Below, piece after piece: positions 53,770-61,559 of a stretch of 64,000 nucleotides of DNA (positions within the stretch are counted from its first letter, which is position 1; the number at the start of each line of letters is the position of its first letter). A model generated the notes under the pieces. The model did not search any database, had not been told where the DNA came from, and was given only the letters and a program-made list of their open reading frames with translations. The stretch is from Bacteroides fragilis (GTDB taxonomy: Bacteria; Bacteroidota; Bacteroidia; Bacteroidales; Bacteroidaceae): assembly GCF_019583405.1 (NCBI RefSeq), contig NZ_SZUU01000002.1, forward strand, positions 620,001 through 684,000, in the 5' to 3' direction. The translations under genes and the position numbers were made by a program.

Positions 53770-54639
53770 TTATTTGCATTGTTGCATCTGTTCGTGAACA
53801 TCGGCAGGGGGCACTCCCAGCGAAATAGCTTTCTCGAAATCTGCCTTCGCCTGCGACTTCTTTTTCTGGTCCAGATAGATATCCCCCCTCAGCAAATAGG
53901 CATCGACGGAGTTAGGTGCCAGGCGGATGGCTTCGTCCAAATCCACCAGTGCCAGATCTTCATGTTTCATATCCCGCTCTACATCGGCACGGGCCACATA
54001 CAAAACGGCATCTTCGGGAAATTCCACCAACAATTGGTTCAGGAGATCGAGCGATTCACGAAATTTGCCCTCTTTCTGTTCCAAAGTTGCCAAGCCGAGG
54101 CGTCCGTTATAATTCTTCGGATCAATTTCCAGCAAACGCTGGTAGTCCAGACGAGCCCCTTTATAATCCCGCCGCAACATATAAATATACGCCCGCATCA
54201 GCAAGGCTTCCGTATTCTTCTTGTCCACATCCATCACCTGGCAATAATCCACATAAGCCTTGTCCTGCATGCCCTGCTCCAGATAGATGGCGGCACGGTT
54301 CAGCAAAATGGGCACGGCGAGCGGCGCAATGTTGAGTGCATAAGTATACGACTCGACAGCATCATTATAACGTCCCAGCTTGCGCTGCACCAAGCCGAGA
54401 TTAGAAAACAACAGAGCATTATGGGGGTTCTTCGGTTCCAGTCTCAATGCCTGCTTCAAAAGATCTTCGGCTTGCGCCAGACTGTCTTTTCCAACACACT
54501 CGACGGCCTTTTCAGAAAGTTCCTGATAGGTCTGGGCGGAAAGGGATATGGAAAAGATGGAGAAAAGAAGGAGAAAAAGATACTTCCTCCCTATCCCCTC
54601 TCCCAAAGGAAAGGGAACAATGATAGTTTTTCGATTCAT
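53770..54639 (-). CDS. Periplasmic TPR-repeat protein
   Basis: 289 residues from the ATG at 54639. The frame reaches 54756, but the first 39 residues are not signal-like and would place the hydrophobic helix late. The chosen start gives 'MNRKTIIVPFPLGEGIGRKYLFLLLFSIFSISLSAQ', a signal peptide with a long n-region. About seven TPR units follow ('ALRLEPKNPHNALLFSNLGLVQRKLGRYNDAVESYTYALNIAP', 'QRLLEIDPKNYNGRLGLATLEQKEGKFRESLDLLNQLLV', 'DEAIRLAPNSVDAYLLRGDIYLDQKKKSQAKADFEKAI'). A scaffold for protein contacts; partner unknown. Confidence 0.8.
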   Translation of the reverse strand: MNRKTIIVPFPLGEGIGRKYLFLLLFSIFSISLSAQTYQELSEKAVECVGKDSLAQAEDLLKQALRLEPKNPHNALLFSNLGLVQRKLGRYNDAVESYTYALNIAPLAVPILLNRAAIYLEQGMQDKAYVDYCQVMDVDKKNTEALLMRAYIYMLRRDYKGARLDYQRLLEIDPKNYNGRLGLATLEQKEGKFRESLDLLNQLLVEFPEDAVLYVARADVERDMKHEDLALVDLDEAIRLAPNSVDAYLLRGDIYLDQKKKSQAKADFEKAISLGVPPADVHEQMQQCK

Positions 54640-54771
54640 AAATAATCTATTAAAAACGAACCGGTAATGGGGAGTATACGCTGAGCATACAGTTTCTTTC
54701 TCCACAGATCGGTCAGAGGCCGATCTCCGGTTCATATATATTAAAATGTCAGACAAGCACGAGTGTGCTTT

Positions 54772-55722
54772 TTAATCCAGAGGATAAGCGTCAAACGCAA
54801 ATAACTCGGTAGAGAGATAACGCTCGCCGGTGTCGGGCAATAAAGCCACGATCCTCTTTCCTTTAAACTCCGGACGTTCGGCCAGCTTGCGGGCTGCATA
54901 AACAACGGCTCCGGAAGAGATCCCCGCCAACAGTCCTTCCGTAGAAGCCAATTCACGCCCACCACGGATCGCCTCATCGTCAGGCACAGGCATGATTTCG
55001 TCTACAACCGAAGCATCGTAAATACCGGGAACAAAATTCGCCCCAATCCCTTGTATACGGTGGGGAGCGGCCTTCCCGCCTTCAAGTACGGGAGACGACG
55101 CCGGTTCCACAGCTACTATATATACATCCGGATTATGCTTTTTCAGTGCACGGGCCACCCCGCAAACGGTTCCGCCCGTTCCTACTCCCGCTACAAACAC
55201 AGCCACCTGTCCGTCAGTGTCCTGCCAGATCTCTTCACCGGTGAAGCGTGTGTGCACCTCCGCATTCGAAGGATTCTCAAACTGTTGCAGAATGACCGAA
55301 CCGGGGATCGAATCTTTCAGTTCCTTAGCTTTGGCTATGGAACCGGCCATTCCTGCTACCCCGTCAGTCAATACAATTTGTGCTCCCAGTGCTTTCAACA
55401 GATTGCGACGTTCCAGACTCATCGTTTCGGGCATGGTCAGTATCAACCGATACCCTTTAATGGTGGCCACCATGGCCAGTCCCACACCGGTATTTCCGCT
55501 GGTCGGCTCGATGATCGTGGCACCGGGCTTCAGAACTCCTCTCTTCTCGGCATCCTCGATCATCGAAAGTGCCACCCGGTCCTTTACGCTTCCGGCAGGG
55601 TTAAATGACTCCAGTTTAGCGATAATATTCTCTTGCAGGCCGTATTTACGACTATAACCGGACAACTCCATCAATGGAGTATGGCCTATCAGTTCGGTAA
55701 GTTTCTTTGCGATTTTTGCCAT
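54772..55722 (-). CDS. cysK: Cysteine synthase A (O-acetylserine sulfhydrylase)
   Basis: 316 residues from the ATG at 55722 (MAKIAKKLTELIGHTPLMEL). An ATG at 55755 would add 11 residues across the -7 box. The PLP lysine is in 'NPAGSVKDRVALSM' (around 46). The substrate loop is 'EPTSGNTGVGLAMVA' (about 71-85), with the glycine-rich PLP phosphate loop 'GVGTGGTVCGVA' (about 181) and 'EGLLAGISSGA' (about 263). It joins sulfide to O-acetylserine to give cysteine. A single gene diverging from the LtaS-like gene. Confidence 0.95.
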   Translation of the reverse strand: MAKIAKKLTELIGHTPLMELSGYSRKYGLQENIIAKLESFNPAGSVKDRVALSMIEDAEKRGVLKPGATIIEPTSGNTGVGLAMVATIKGYRLILTMPETMSLERRNLLKALGAQIVLTDGVAGMAGSIAKAKELKDSIPGSVILQQFENPSNAEVHTRFTGEEIWQDTDGQVAVFVAGVGTGGTVCGVARALKKHNPDVYIVAVEPASSPVLEGGKAAPHRIQGIGANFVPGIYDASVVDEIMPVPDDEAIRGGRELASTEGLLAGISSGAVVYAARKLAERPEFKGKRIVALLPDTGERYLSTELFAFDAYPLD

Positions 55723-55752
55723 ATAGCTCTCTGTTTTACCACAGTTAATGCG

Positions 55753-55760
55753 CAAAGATA
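55753..55760 (-). promoter_or_regulatory. Bacteroides -7 box for cysK
   Basis: The minus strand reads TATCTTTG (perfect TAnnTTTG), 30 nt upstream of the ATG at 55722. This supports that start. Confidence 0.55.
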
Positions 55761-55773
55761 AAGAAAAGAATCG

Positions 55774-55781
55774 TACCTTTG
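55774..55781 (+). promoter_or_regulatory. Bacteroides -7 box for the LtaS-like gene
   Basis: TACCTTTG (perfect TAnnTTTG), 31 nt upstream of the ATG at 55813. It is back-to-back with the cysK box, 13 bp apart. Confidence 0.55.
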
Positions 55782-55812
55782 TGACCGTTCAATCTTTTTA
55801 AGTATAGAGTTT

Positions 55813-57651
55813 ATGAAGAGAAGACTTATCCAATTCGTCACGACTTATTTTCTTTTTGTCCTCATATTCGTCCTCCAGAAACCAATTTTCATGGGTTACT
55901 ACCATACCTTATATAATAAGGTGTCATGGACTGATTATTTCTCCGTGATAGGGCACGGGCTTCCGTTGGACCTTTCGCTTGCCGGTTATCTGACCGCTAT
56001 TCCCGGACTACTGCTGATCGCTTCGGTCTGGATACAACCTTCCATTATCCGCCAGATACGCCGGGTATACTTCATGATCATAGCCATCCTGCTATCCTGT
56101 ATCTTTATCGGCGACTTAGGGTTATATGAATACTGGGGGTTCCGTATGGATGCCACCCCGCTTTTTTACCTCTTCTCTTCTCCCAAAGACGCATTGGCCA
56201 GTGTCAGCATTTGGGTCGTAATAGCCGGACTGGCCGCAATCGCCGTTTATGCAACCCTGCTTTACCGGATATTCTATCGGGTGCTGATTTATCAGAAGCA
56301 ACCTCTGAAAATACCTTTTCACCGGTTAAGCGTATCCGGAGTTCTGCTGCTCGTCACCGGACTCCTGTTCATCCCGATACGGGGAGGCTTCACGGTGTCG
56401 ACCATGAACCTGAGCAAAGCTTACTTCAGCAGCAACCAGCGACTGAACCATGCGGCCATCAATCCTTGTTTCAGCCTGATGGAGTCATTGTCGCGACAGG
56501 ATAATTTCGACAAACAATACCGGTTCATGACGGCTGAGGAGGCCGACAAACTCTTCGCGGAACTCAAGGATAAACCGGTTACCCCGGCCGACAGTGTTCC
56601 TCAGCTTTTCACTACCGAACGCCCGAACGTGATATTAATCATACTTGAAAGCTTCTCGTCCAAACTGATGGAAACCCTTGGAGGAGAACCCAACGTAGCT
56701 ATCAACATGGATCAGTTCGGACGTGAAGGGGTCTTGTTTACCCACTTCTTCGCCAACAGTTTCCGTACCGACCGCGGACTGGCAGCCATCATCAGTGGTT
56801 ATCCGGCACAACCGACTACCAGCATCATGAAGTACCCGAAGAAGACGCAACACTTGCCTTCGATCCCCGGCAGCCTGAGAAAGGCAGGATACGACCTGCA
56901 ATATTATTACGGAGGAGATGCCGACTTCACCAATATGCGTTCTTACCTGATTCAGGCAGGAATTGACAACATCGTTTCCGATAAGGATTTTCCTCTTTCC
57001 GAACGTCTCAGCAAATGGGGAGCACACGACCACGTGGTATTCAACCGACTGCTGAACGACCTGGAACAGAATCCTCCCAAAGAACCTTTTATGAAAATAG
57101 TACAGACTTCGAGCAGTCACGAACCTTTCGAAGTTCCGTTTCAACGGCTGGACAATCCGAGACTGAATGCTTTTGCTTATGCGGACAGTTGTGCCGGCGA
57201 CTTTGTACACCGGTTCAAAGAGACTCCTTTATGGAAGAATACGGTCATCATTCTTGTACCCGATCATCTGGGAGCCTATCCGCAGGATATAGACAACCTG
57301 ACCGTAGACCGTTACCGGATTCCGTTGATTTTCATAGGAGGAGCGGTGAAAGAACCGAAACATATCGATACTTACGGTTCACAGATCGACATTGCCGCCA
57401 CACTGCTGGGGCAACTGGGACTTCCGCACGAAGAGTTCGCTTTCAGTAAAAATATGCTTAACCCGGCCTCTCCTCACTTCGGATTCTTCACTTTCCCGAA
57501 CGCTTTCGGAATGATGACACCGGAAAATGAAGTCGTATTCAACTGTGAATCGAACTCTGTCGTTTCGGACGAAGGAGAACATAAAGGAGAGAATTTACCC
57601 AAAGCTAAAGCATACTTGCAAAAGCTGTACGACGACCTCGCTAAAAGATAA
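55813..57651 (+). CDS. LtaS-like sulfatase-fold membrane protein
   Basis: 612 residues. Five membrane helices occupy the first 200 residues ('FVTTYFLFVLIFVLQKP', 'LAGYLTAIPGLLLIASVW', 'IIAILLSCIFIGDLGLYEYWGF', 'WVVIAGLAAIAVYATLL', 'LSVSGVLLLVTGLLFIPI'). A periplasmic alkaline-phosphatase-fold domain follows: 'TERPNVILIILESFSSKLMETLGG' (metal-binding E), the nucleophile Thr in 'FANSFRTDRGLAAIISGYPA' (around 318), and 'VIILVPDHLGAYP' (Asp-His, around 481). The layout is that of lipoteichoic acid synthase and phosphoglycerol or phosphoethanolamine transferases. Gram-negative relatives modify glycans or lipids with glycerol-phosphate or phosphoethanolamine. The PAP2 gene follows by 23 nt. Confidence 0.85.
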   Translation: MKRRLIQFVTTYFLFVLIFVLQKPIFMGYYHTLYNKVSWTDYFSVIGHGLPLDLSLAGYLTAIPGLLLIASVWIQPSIIRQIRRVYFMIIAILLSCIFIGDLGLYEYWGFRMDATPLFYLFSSPKDALASVSIWVVIAGLAAIAVYATLLYRIFYRVLIYQKQPLKIPFHRLSVSGVLLLVTGLLFIPIRGGFTVSTMNLSKAYFSSNQRLNHAAINPCFSLMESLSRQDNFDKQYRFMTAEEADKLFAELKDKPVTPADSVPQLFTTERPNVILIILESFSSKLMETLGGEPNVAINMDQFGREGVLFTHFFANSFRTDRGLAAIISGYPAQPTTSIMKYPKKTQHLPSIPGSLRKAGYDLQYYYGGDADFTNMRSYLIQAGIDNIVSDKDFPLSERLSKWGAHDHVVFNRLLNDLEQNPPKEPFMKIVQTSSSHEPFEVPFQRLDNPRLNAFAYADSCAGDFVHRFKETPLWKNTVIILVPDHLGAYPQDIDNLTVDRYRIPLIFIGGAVKEPKHIDTYGSQIDIAATLLGQLGLPHEEFAFSKNMLNPASPHFGFFTFPNAFGMMTPENEVVFNCESNSVVSDEGEHKGENLPKAKAYLQKLYDDLAKR

Positions 57652-57674
57652 TCACCCCATAACCCAACAACGAT

Positions 57675-58340
57675 ATGACTAACGACCTTATCCAGTCACT
57701 GGCCAACGTAGACCAGAACCTGCTGCTATACCTCAACGGTTTTCATAACACCTTTGCCGACTATTTCATGAGTACCTTCACCGGGAAATGGATCTGGGTG
57801 CCGATGTATGCCAGCATCTTGTATGTACTGCTAAAGAATTTCAACTGGAAAATAACTTTGTGCTGTCTGGCTGCCATCGCACTGACCATTACTTTTGCCG
57901 ATCAGGTTTGTGCCGGCCTGATACGTCCCGTCGTAGAGCGCTTGCGCCCGGCAAACCCGGAGAATCCGATCTCCGACCTCGTTCACGTAGTAAACAACTA
58001 CCGGGGCGGACGCTACGGGTTTCCATCCTGTCATGCCTCCAACTCTTTCGGACTTGCCTTCTTCCTGGTTTTCCTGTTCCGCAAACGGTGGCTGAGCCTT
58101 TTCATTCTCCTATGGGCCACACTGAACTGTTATACACGCATCTATCTGGGAGTACACTATCCGGGCGACCTGATTGTAGGAGCTGTCATAGGATGCTGCG
58201 GAGCTGCACTGATGTGCTATCTGTTGAAGAAAATAGCCAAAGGCACCTCCTTCGGCAAAGTGAAACATACGGAAATCACGATCTATGCCGGTTTGCTGAC
58301 CACGTTGGGAATTCTGATTTACGCTTTCATCATGGCCTAA
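57675..58340 (+). CDS. PAP2 family membrane phosphatase
   Basis: 221 residues with about five membrane helices. It has the three PAP2 motifs: 'RPVVERLRPANP' (around 78-88), 'YGFPSCHASNSFGLAFFL' (around 115-132; PSxH) and 'TRIYLGVHYPGDLIVGAVIGC' (around 156-175; SRxxxGxHxxxD with T for S). It removes phosphate from lipid phosphates, such as undecaprenyl diphosphate, lipid A or phosphatidylglycerol phosphate. With the LtaS-like protein just upstream, it may recycle lipid products of that enzyme. That link is inference. Confidence 0.88.
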   Translation: MTNDLIQSLANVDQNLLLYLNGFHNTFADYFMSTFTGKWIWVPMYASILYVLLKNFNWKITLCCLAAIALTITFADQVCAGLIRPVVERLRPANPENPISDLVHVVNNYRGGRYGFPSCHASNSFGLAFFLVFLFRKRWLSLFILLWATLNCYTRIYLGVHYPGDLIVGAVIGCCGAALMCYLLKKIAKGTSFGKVKHTEITIYAGLLTTLGILIYAFIMA

Positions 58341-58352
58341 CGGTCCCGACAT

Positions 58353-58916
58353 ATGAATAAGATCATAGAATCCATAAAGAAAAAATATCCTGTATCGAAC
58401 GATTCAATAGAACTATTGACTTCCGGATTCAAGAAACACCTATTCCCCACCAAAACTCATATAATAAGCGCAAATAAGCCGGATAGGAATGTGTTTTTCA
58501 TTGAATCGGGACTTACAAGATCCTATGTTTTGACTGATGGCAAGGAAACCACCACCTGGTTTTCGAAAGAAGGAGACTGGACTTACGGTTCGTTGGATTT
58601 CCTAAAAAATAAGGTAGGCTTTGAATATGTGCAGACTCTTGAAGAAACGGTGGCATATTCCATACCGATAGATACACTTAACAATTTATTCCAAACAAAT
58701 GCCGAATTAGCAAATTGGGCCCGTATCGCCCATCAGGAAGCATTCCTACTATTACAAAATCTGCGTATTGAAAGACTTACGCTTACGGCCAAAGAACGTT
58801 ATGAAAAGTTGCTAAAAGATTTCCCCGACTTACACAACAGGGTTAATTTAGGCTATATATCCTCTTACCTCGGCATTACCTTACCCACACTAAGTAAAAT
58901 ACGGGCAGAGTATTAG
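58353..58916 (+). CDS. Crp/Fnr-family transcription regulator
   Basis: 187 residues. A cyclic-nucleotide-binding-like beta-roll spans about 25-110 ('THIISANKPDRNVFFIESGLTRSYVLTDGKETTTWFSKEGDWTYGSLDFL'). A dimer helix follows, and then a short HTH ('LTAKERYEKLLKDFPDLHNRVNLGYISSYLGITLPTLSKIR') at the C-terminal end. The Bacteroides version usually lacks cAMP-binding residues. It is 12 nt after the PAP2 stop on the same strand; it may be co-transcribed or start on its own. Confidence 0.85.
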   Translation: MNKIIESIKKKYPVSNDSIELLTSGFKKHLFPTKTHIISANKPDRNVFFIESGLTRSYVLTDGKETTTWFSKEGDWTYGSLDFLKNKVGFEYVQTLEETVAYSIPIDTLNNLFQTNAELANWARIAHQEAFLLLQNLRIERLTLTAKERYEKLLKDFPDLHNRVNLGYISSYLGITLPTLSKIRAEY

Positions 58917-58964
58917 CAACACACTATTTTAATCTATCACAAATTTTTTCCGGTTTATCCTTCC

Positions 58965-58972
58965 TACTTTTG
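58965..58972 (+). promoter_or_regulatory. Bacteroides -7 box for the HAD-NUDIX gene
   Basis: TACTTTTG (perfect TAnnTTTG), 47 nt upstream of the ATG at 59020. Only a T run at the -33 position. Confidence 0.5.
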
Positions 58973-59019
58973 CCTCAAACAACAATGTCTTTATTTCAAC
59001 AACAAAAACATATAGGAAT

Positions 59020-60270
59020 ATGATTAAATCGGTAATATTTGACATAGACGGCACCTTACTCGACACGGAGTATGCCGTATTAAATTCTCTGCGTGATACA
59101 ATATGGGAATTAAAAAACGAAAAAGTGGAGCTGTCCGACCTAACTTTCGCTTTGGGGATACCCGGGGAGGAAGCATTGAAGCAGTTGGGAATATCAGATA
59201 CACAAAATAGTAATATCGTCTGGAATACCTGCCTTGCCAATTATTCTCATACGATCAGACTATTTGACTGCGTAGCAGATGTTCTGAAAGAGCTCAGAAA
59301 CCGGGGTTACAAATTAGGTGTGATAACATCCAAAAACAGGGAAGAATACAAAACTGATTTTTCTCCCTTCGGCCTGGACGGGTATTTTGATACCGTAATT
59401 TGTGCCGGAGACAGTGATAAGCCTAAGCCTTCTCCTGCCCCCATGCTGAAATATCTCGAACAGTCGAAAACAAAGAAAGAGGAAACCATTTATATTGGAG
59501 ACACATTTTACGACATGCAATGTGCGTCAAGTGCGGGCGTAGCTTTCGGTTTAGCATTGTGGGGATGCCACTGTGTAAACCATATCCACACAGATTATTA
59601 CTTTAATCATCCCACTGATATTCTTTATCTTTTATCCATCGACAAGAATAAACGTGACAGAATGCCCTGGGTAAAATTGGCAACAGAACTGCAATTTTTA
59701 GCACAGGGAGGGCTATGCTACTCAAAAGATCCATTCGATATAGAACGATTTGGAAGAATACGGGAGATTTCAGCTGAAATGATCAGTTTAGGTAGCGGAT
59801 ATTCATTGAGTCATGTGAAATCTGTCTTTTGCAATGAAACAGGGTTCCAAACCCCTAAACTGGACACAAGAGCCGCTATATTCCAAAAGGATAAAATTCT
59901 GCTTGTCAAAGAAAAAAATGGTACGTGGTCTTTACCCGGAGGATGGGTCGATGTATACGAATCTATTAAAACAAACACTGTCAAAGAAGTGAAAGAAGAA
60001 GCAGGACTGGATGTAATTCCAATAAAACTAATTGCTGTACAAGATAGAAAACTACACAACCTGCCCGAATATGCCTATGGAGTTACCAAGGCTTTTGTAT
60101 TATGCAAAGTCGTGGGAGGTGAGTTCACTGACAATCCGGAAACCGTTAAAAGTAAATATTTCGGATTAGACGAACTACCTCCACTGGCAGAGGAGAAGAA
60201 CAATGCAGATCAAGTCAGACTATGTTTTGATGCATATTATGATAAAAATTGGCACACGATCTTTGACTAA
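59020..60270 (+). CDS. HAD-phosphatase and NUDIX hydrolase fusion protein
   Basis: 416 residues in two enzyme halves. Residues 1-205 are a beta-phosphoglucomutase-like HAD domain: 'SVIFDIDGTLLDTEYAVL' (DxDGT), 'LGVITSKN' (motif II), 'CAGDSDKPKPSPAPML' (motif III Lys) and 'ETIYIGDTFYDMQCASSAG' (motif IV Asp pair). A linker domain like the NUDIX N-terminal 'WVKLATELQFLAQGGLCYSKDPFDIERFGRIREI' follows. Residues 285-410 are NUDIX with the box 'GGWVDVYESIKTNTVKEVKEEAGL'; Lys stands where the REUXEE box usually has Arg. The fusion suggests successive steps on one nucleotide-linked substrate: pyrophosphate cleavage, then dephosphorylation. The substrate is unknown. Confidence 0.88.
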   Translation: MIKSVIFDIDGTLLDTEYAVLNSLRDTIWELKNEKVELSDLTFALGIPGEEALKQLGISDTQNSNIVWNTCLANYSHTIRLFDCVADVLKELRNRGYKLGVITSKNREEYKTDFSPFGLDGYFDTVICAGDSDKPKPSPAPMLKYLEQSKTKKEETIYIGDTFYDMQCASSAGVAFGLALWGCHCVNHIHTDYYFNHPTDILYLLSIDKNKRDRMPWVKLATELQFLAQGGLCYSKDPFDIERFGRIREISAEMISLGSGYSLSHVKSVFCNETGFQTPKLDTRAAIFQKDKILLVKEKNGTWSLPGGWVDVYESIKTNTVKEVKEEAGLDVIPIKLIAVQDRKLHNLPEYAYGVTKAFVLCKVVGGEFTDNPETVKSKYFGLDELPPLAEEKNNADQVRLCFDAYYDKNWHTIFD

Positions 60271-60368
60271 AAAAGTGAGAAACCAATAGATATATTATAA
60301 AAATAATCACATATACGAGATTATCCAATTTATTATCTGAGTGCTTACTTCCTTCGTCTAACTTTCCT

Positions 60369-60452
60369 CATCTTTGCAGGCAAGATATCCATCTCCGCAG
60401 GCAAGATGAATATCTTAGCCGCAAAGATACACATCTTGCCCGCAGAGACGAA
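60369..60452. repeat. Four-unit 21-bp imperfect tandem repeat
   Basis: Units of exactly 21 bp start at 60369, 60390, 60411 and 60432. The shared pattern is near CATCTTnGCMGGCAAGATnnA, with each unit itself close to a palindrome (ATCTT...AAGAT). It lies in the 265-bp gap between the HAD-NUDIX gene and the convergent epimerase gene. No flanking inverted repeats or target duplication were found; not a recognised family. Confidence 0.65.
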
Positions 60453-60535
60453 GTTTGCTTACCTTCTCAAGTAGTTTTTCTTTCTATGCTTTAGGACTTC
60501 GGATGAAATGAAATCTTATTTACTCAACAAAAAAG

Positions 60536-61546
60536 TTACTTATTGAAGTACTTTATATACCAGTCATAGAATTTTCGGATTCCTTCTTCTATGGAAGTAG
60601 AAGGCTTATAGCCAAAATCATTTTCCAACCGGCTTGTATCGGCATAAGTACATACCACGTCTCCCGGCTGCATCCCCATCATCTGCTTAACTGCCGTCTT
60701 ACCCGCTGTTTTCTCAATCACAGAAATGAAATTCATCAGTTCCACAGGAGCGGAATTACCGATATTATAAATATAGAAAGGAATAGGATCGGCAGAAGGA
60801 TGGGCGATGATCTTCATCAACCCTGCGATGATATCGTCTATATAAGTGAAGTCACGACGCATCTGCCCATTATTGAATACTTTAATGGGATCTCCGTTCA
60901 GGATTGCTTTCATAAACAGGCATGGAGCCATATCCGGACGTCCCCACGGACCGTACACTGTAAAGAAACGCACACCGGTAGTCGGTATACCGTACAGTTT
61001 GCTATAAGCATGGGCCATCAGTTCATTCGACTTTTTCGTCGCTGCGTATAAACTCACCGGTGTATCGGCCTTATCCGTCTCAGCGTAAGGCACCTTGTCA
61101 TTCAGGCCATAAATGCTGCTTGAGCTGGCATATACCAGATGGTTCACCGGGTAATGACGGCAACACTCCAGCAAATTCAGGAAGCCTACAACATTCGATT
61201 CGATGTACGCATAAGGATTTTCAATCGAATAGCGCACACCCGCCTGGGCTGCCAGATTAACCACAACATCAAAATGTTCGGATTCAAACAAATGGTTCAG
61301 TCCGTCACGATCAGTCAAATCGATCTTAATAAAACGATAAGAAGGGTATTTAGTACTTGGCAACAATATACCATCTTCTATTGAGTCTTTTGCTATACCA
61401 GTATCAGCAAGGCGGTCGTACTTCAACTGCACATCATAATAAGAATTGATTATATCCAACCCTACAACTTCGCAACCCTGTGCTATCAATGCTTTTACTG
61501 TATAAGAGCCGATAAAACCGGCAGCTCCTGTCACTAATACTTTCAT
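60536..61546 (-). CDS. NAD-dependent UDP-sugar epimerase (UDP-glucuronate 4-epimerase-like)
   Basis: 336 residues, short-chain dehydrogenase fold. NAD-binding is 'VLVTGAAGFIGSYTVKAL' (GxxGxxG, about 3-20). 'VVNLAAQAGVRYSIENPYAYIESNVVGFLNLLECC' has the A-Q-A-G-V-R-Y-S pattern of CapI and GlcUA 4-epimerases. 'VYASSSSIYG' holds the catalytic Ser and 'YAATKKSNELMAH' the YxxxK (around 165-169). 'GVRFFTVYGPWGRPDMAPCLFM' is the substrate loop. It likely makes UDP-galacturonate from UDP-glucuronate. It is downstream of the GT39 gene on the same strand (13 nt), so likely the same operon. Confidence 0.88.
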   Translation of the reverse strand: MKVLVTGAAGFIGSYTVKALIAQGCEVVGLDIINSYYDVQLKYDRLADTGIAKDSIEDGILLPSTKYPSYRFIKIDLTDRDGLNHLFESEHFDVVVNLAAQAGVRYSIENPYAYIESNVVGFLNLLECCRHYPVNHLVYASSSSIYGLNDKVPYAETDKADTPVSLYAATKKSNELMAHAYSKLYGIPTTGVRFFTVYGPWGRPDMAPCLFMKAILNGDPIKVFNNGQMRRDFTYIDDIIAGLMKIIAHPSADPIPFYIYNIGNSAPVELMNFISVIEKTAGKTAVKQMMGMQPGDVVCTYADTSRLENDFGYKPSTSIEEGIRKFYDWYIKYFNK

Positions 61547-61559
61547 GATTCAATCTTAT

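Noticed and set aside
53779..54645. 288-codon plus-strand frame opposite the TPR gene
   Set aside because: Antisense shadow of a clear TPR-repeat protein; no signal or domain.
53770..54756. Full 328-codon frame for the TPR gene
   Set aside because: The first 39 residues are not signal-like; the internal Met at 54639 precedes the signal peptide.
60369..60452. CRISPR array
   Set aside because: Units are directly adjacent with no spacers, only four copies, and no cas genes nearby.
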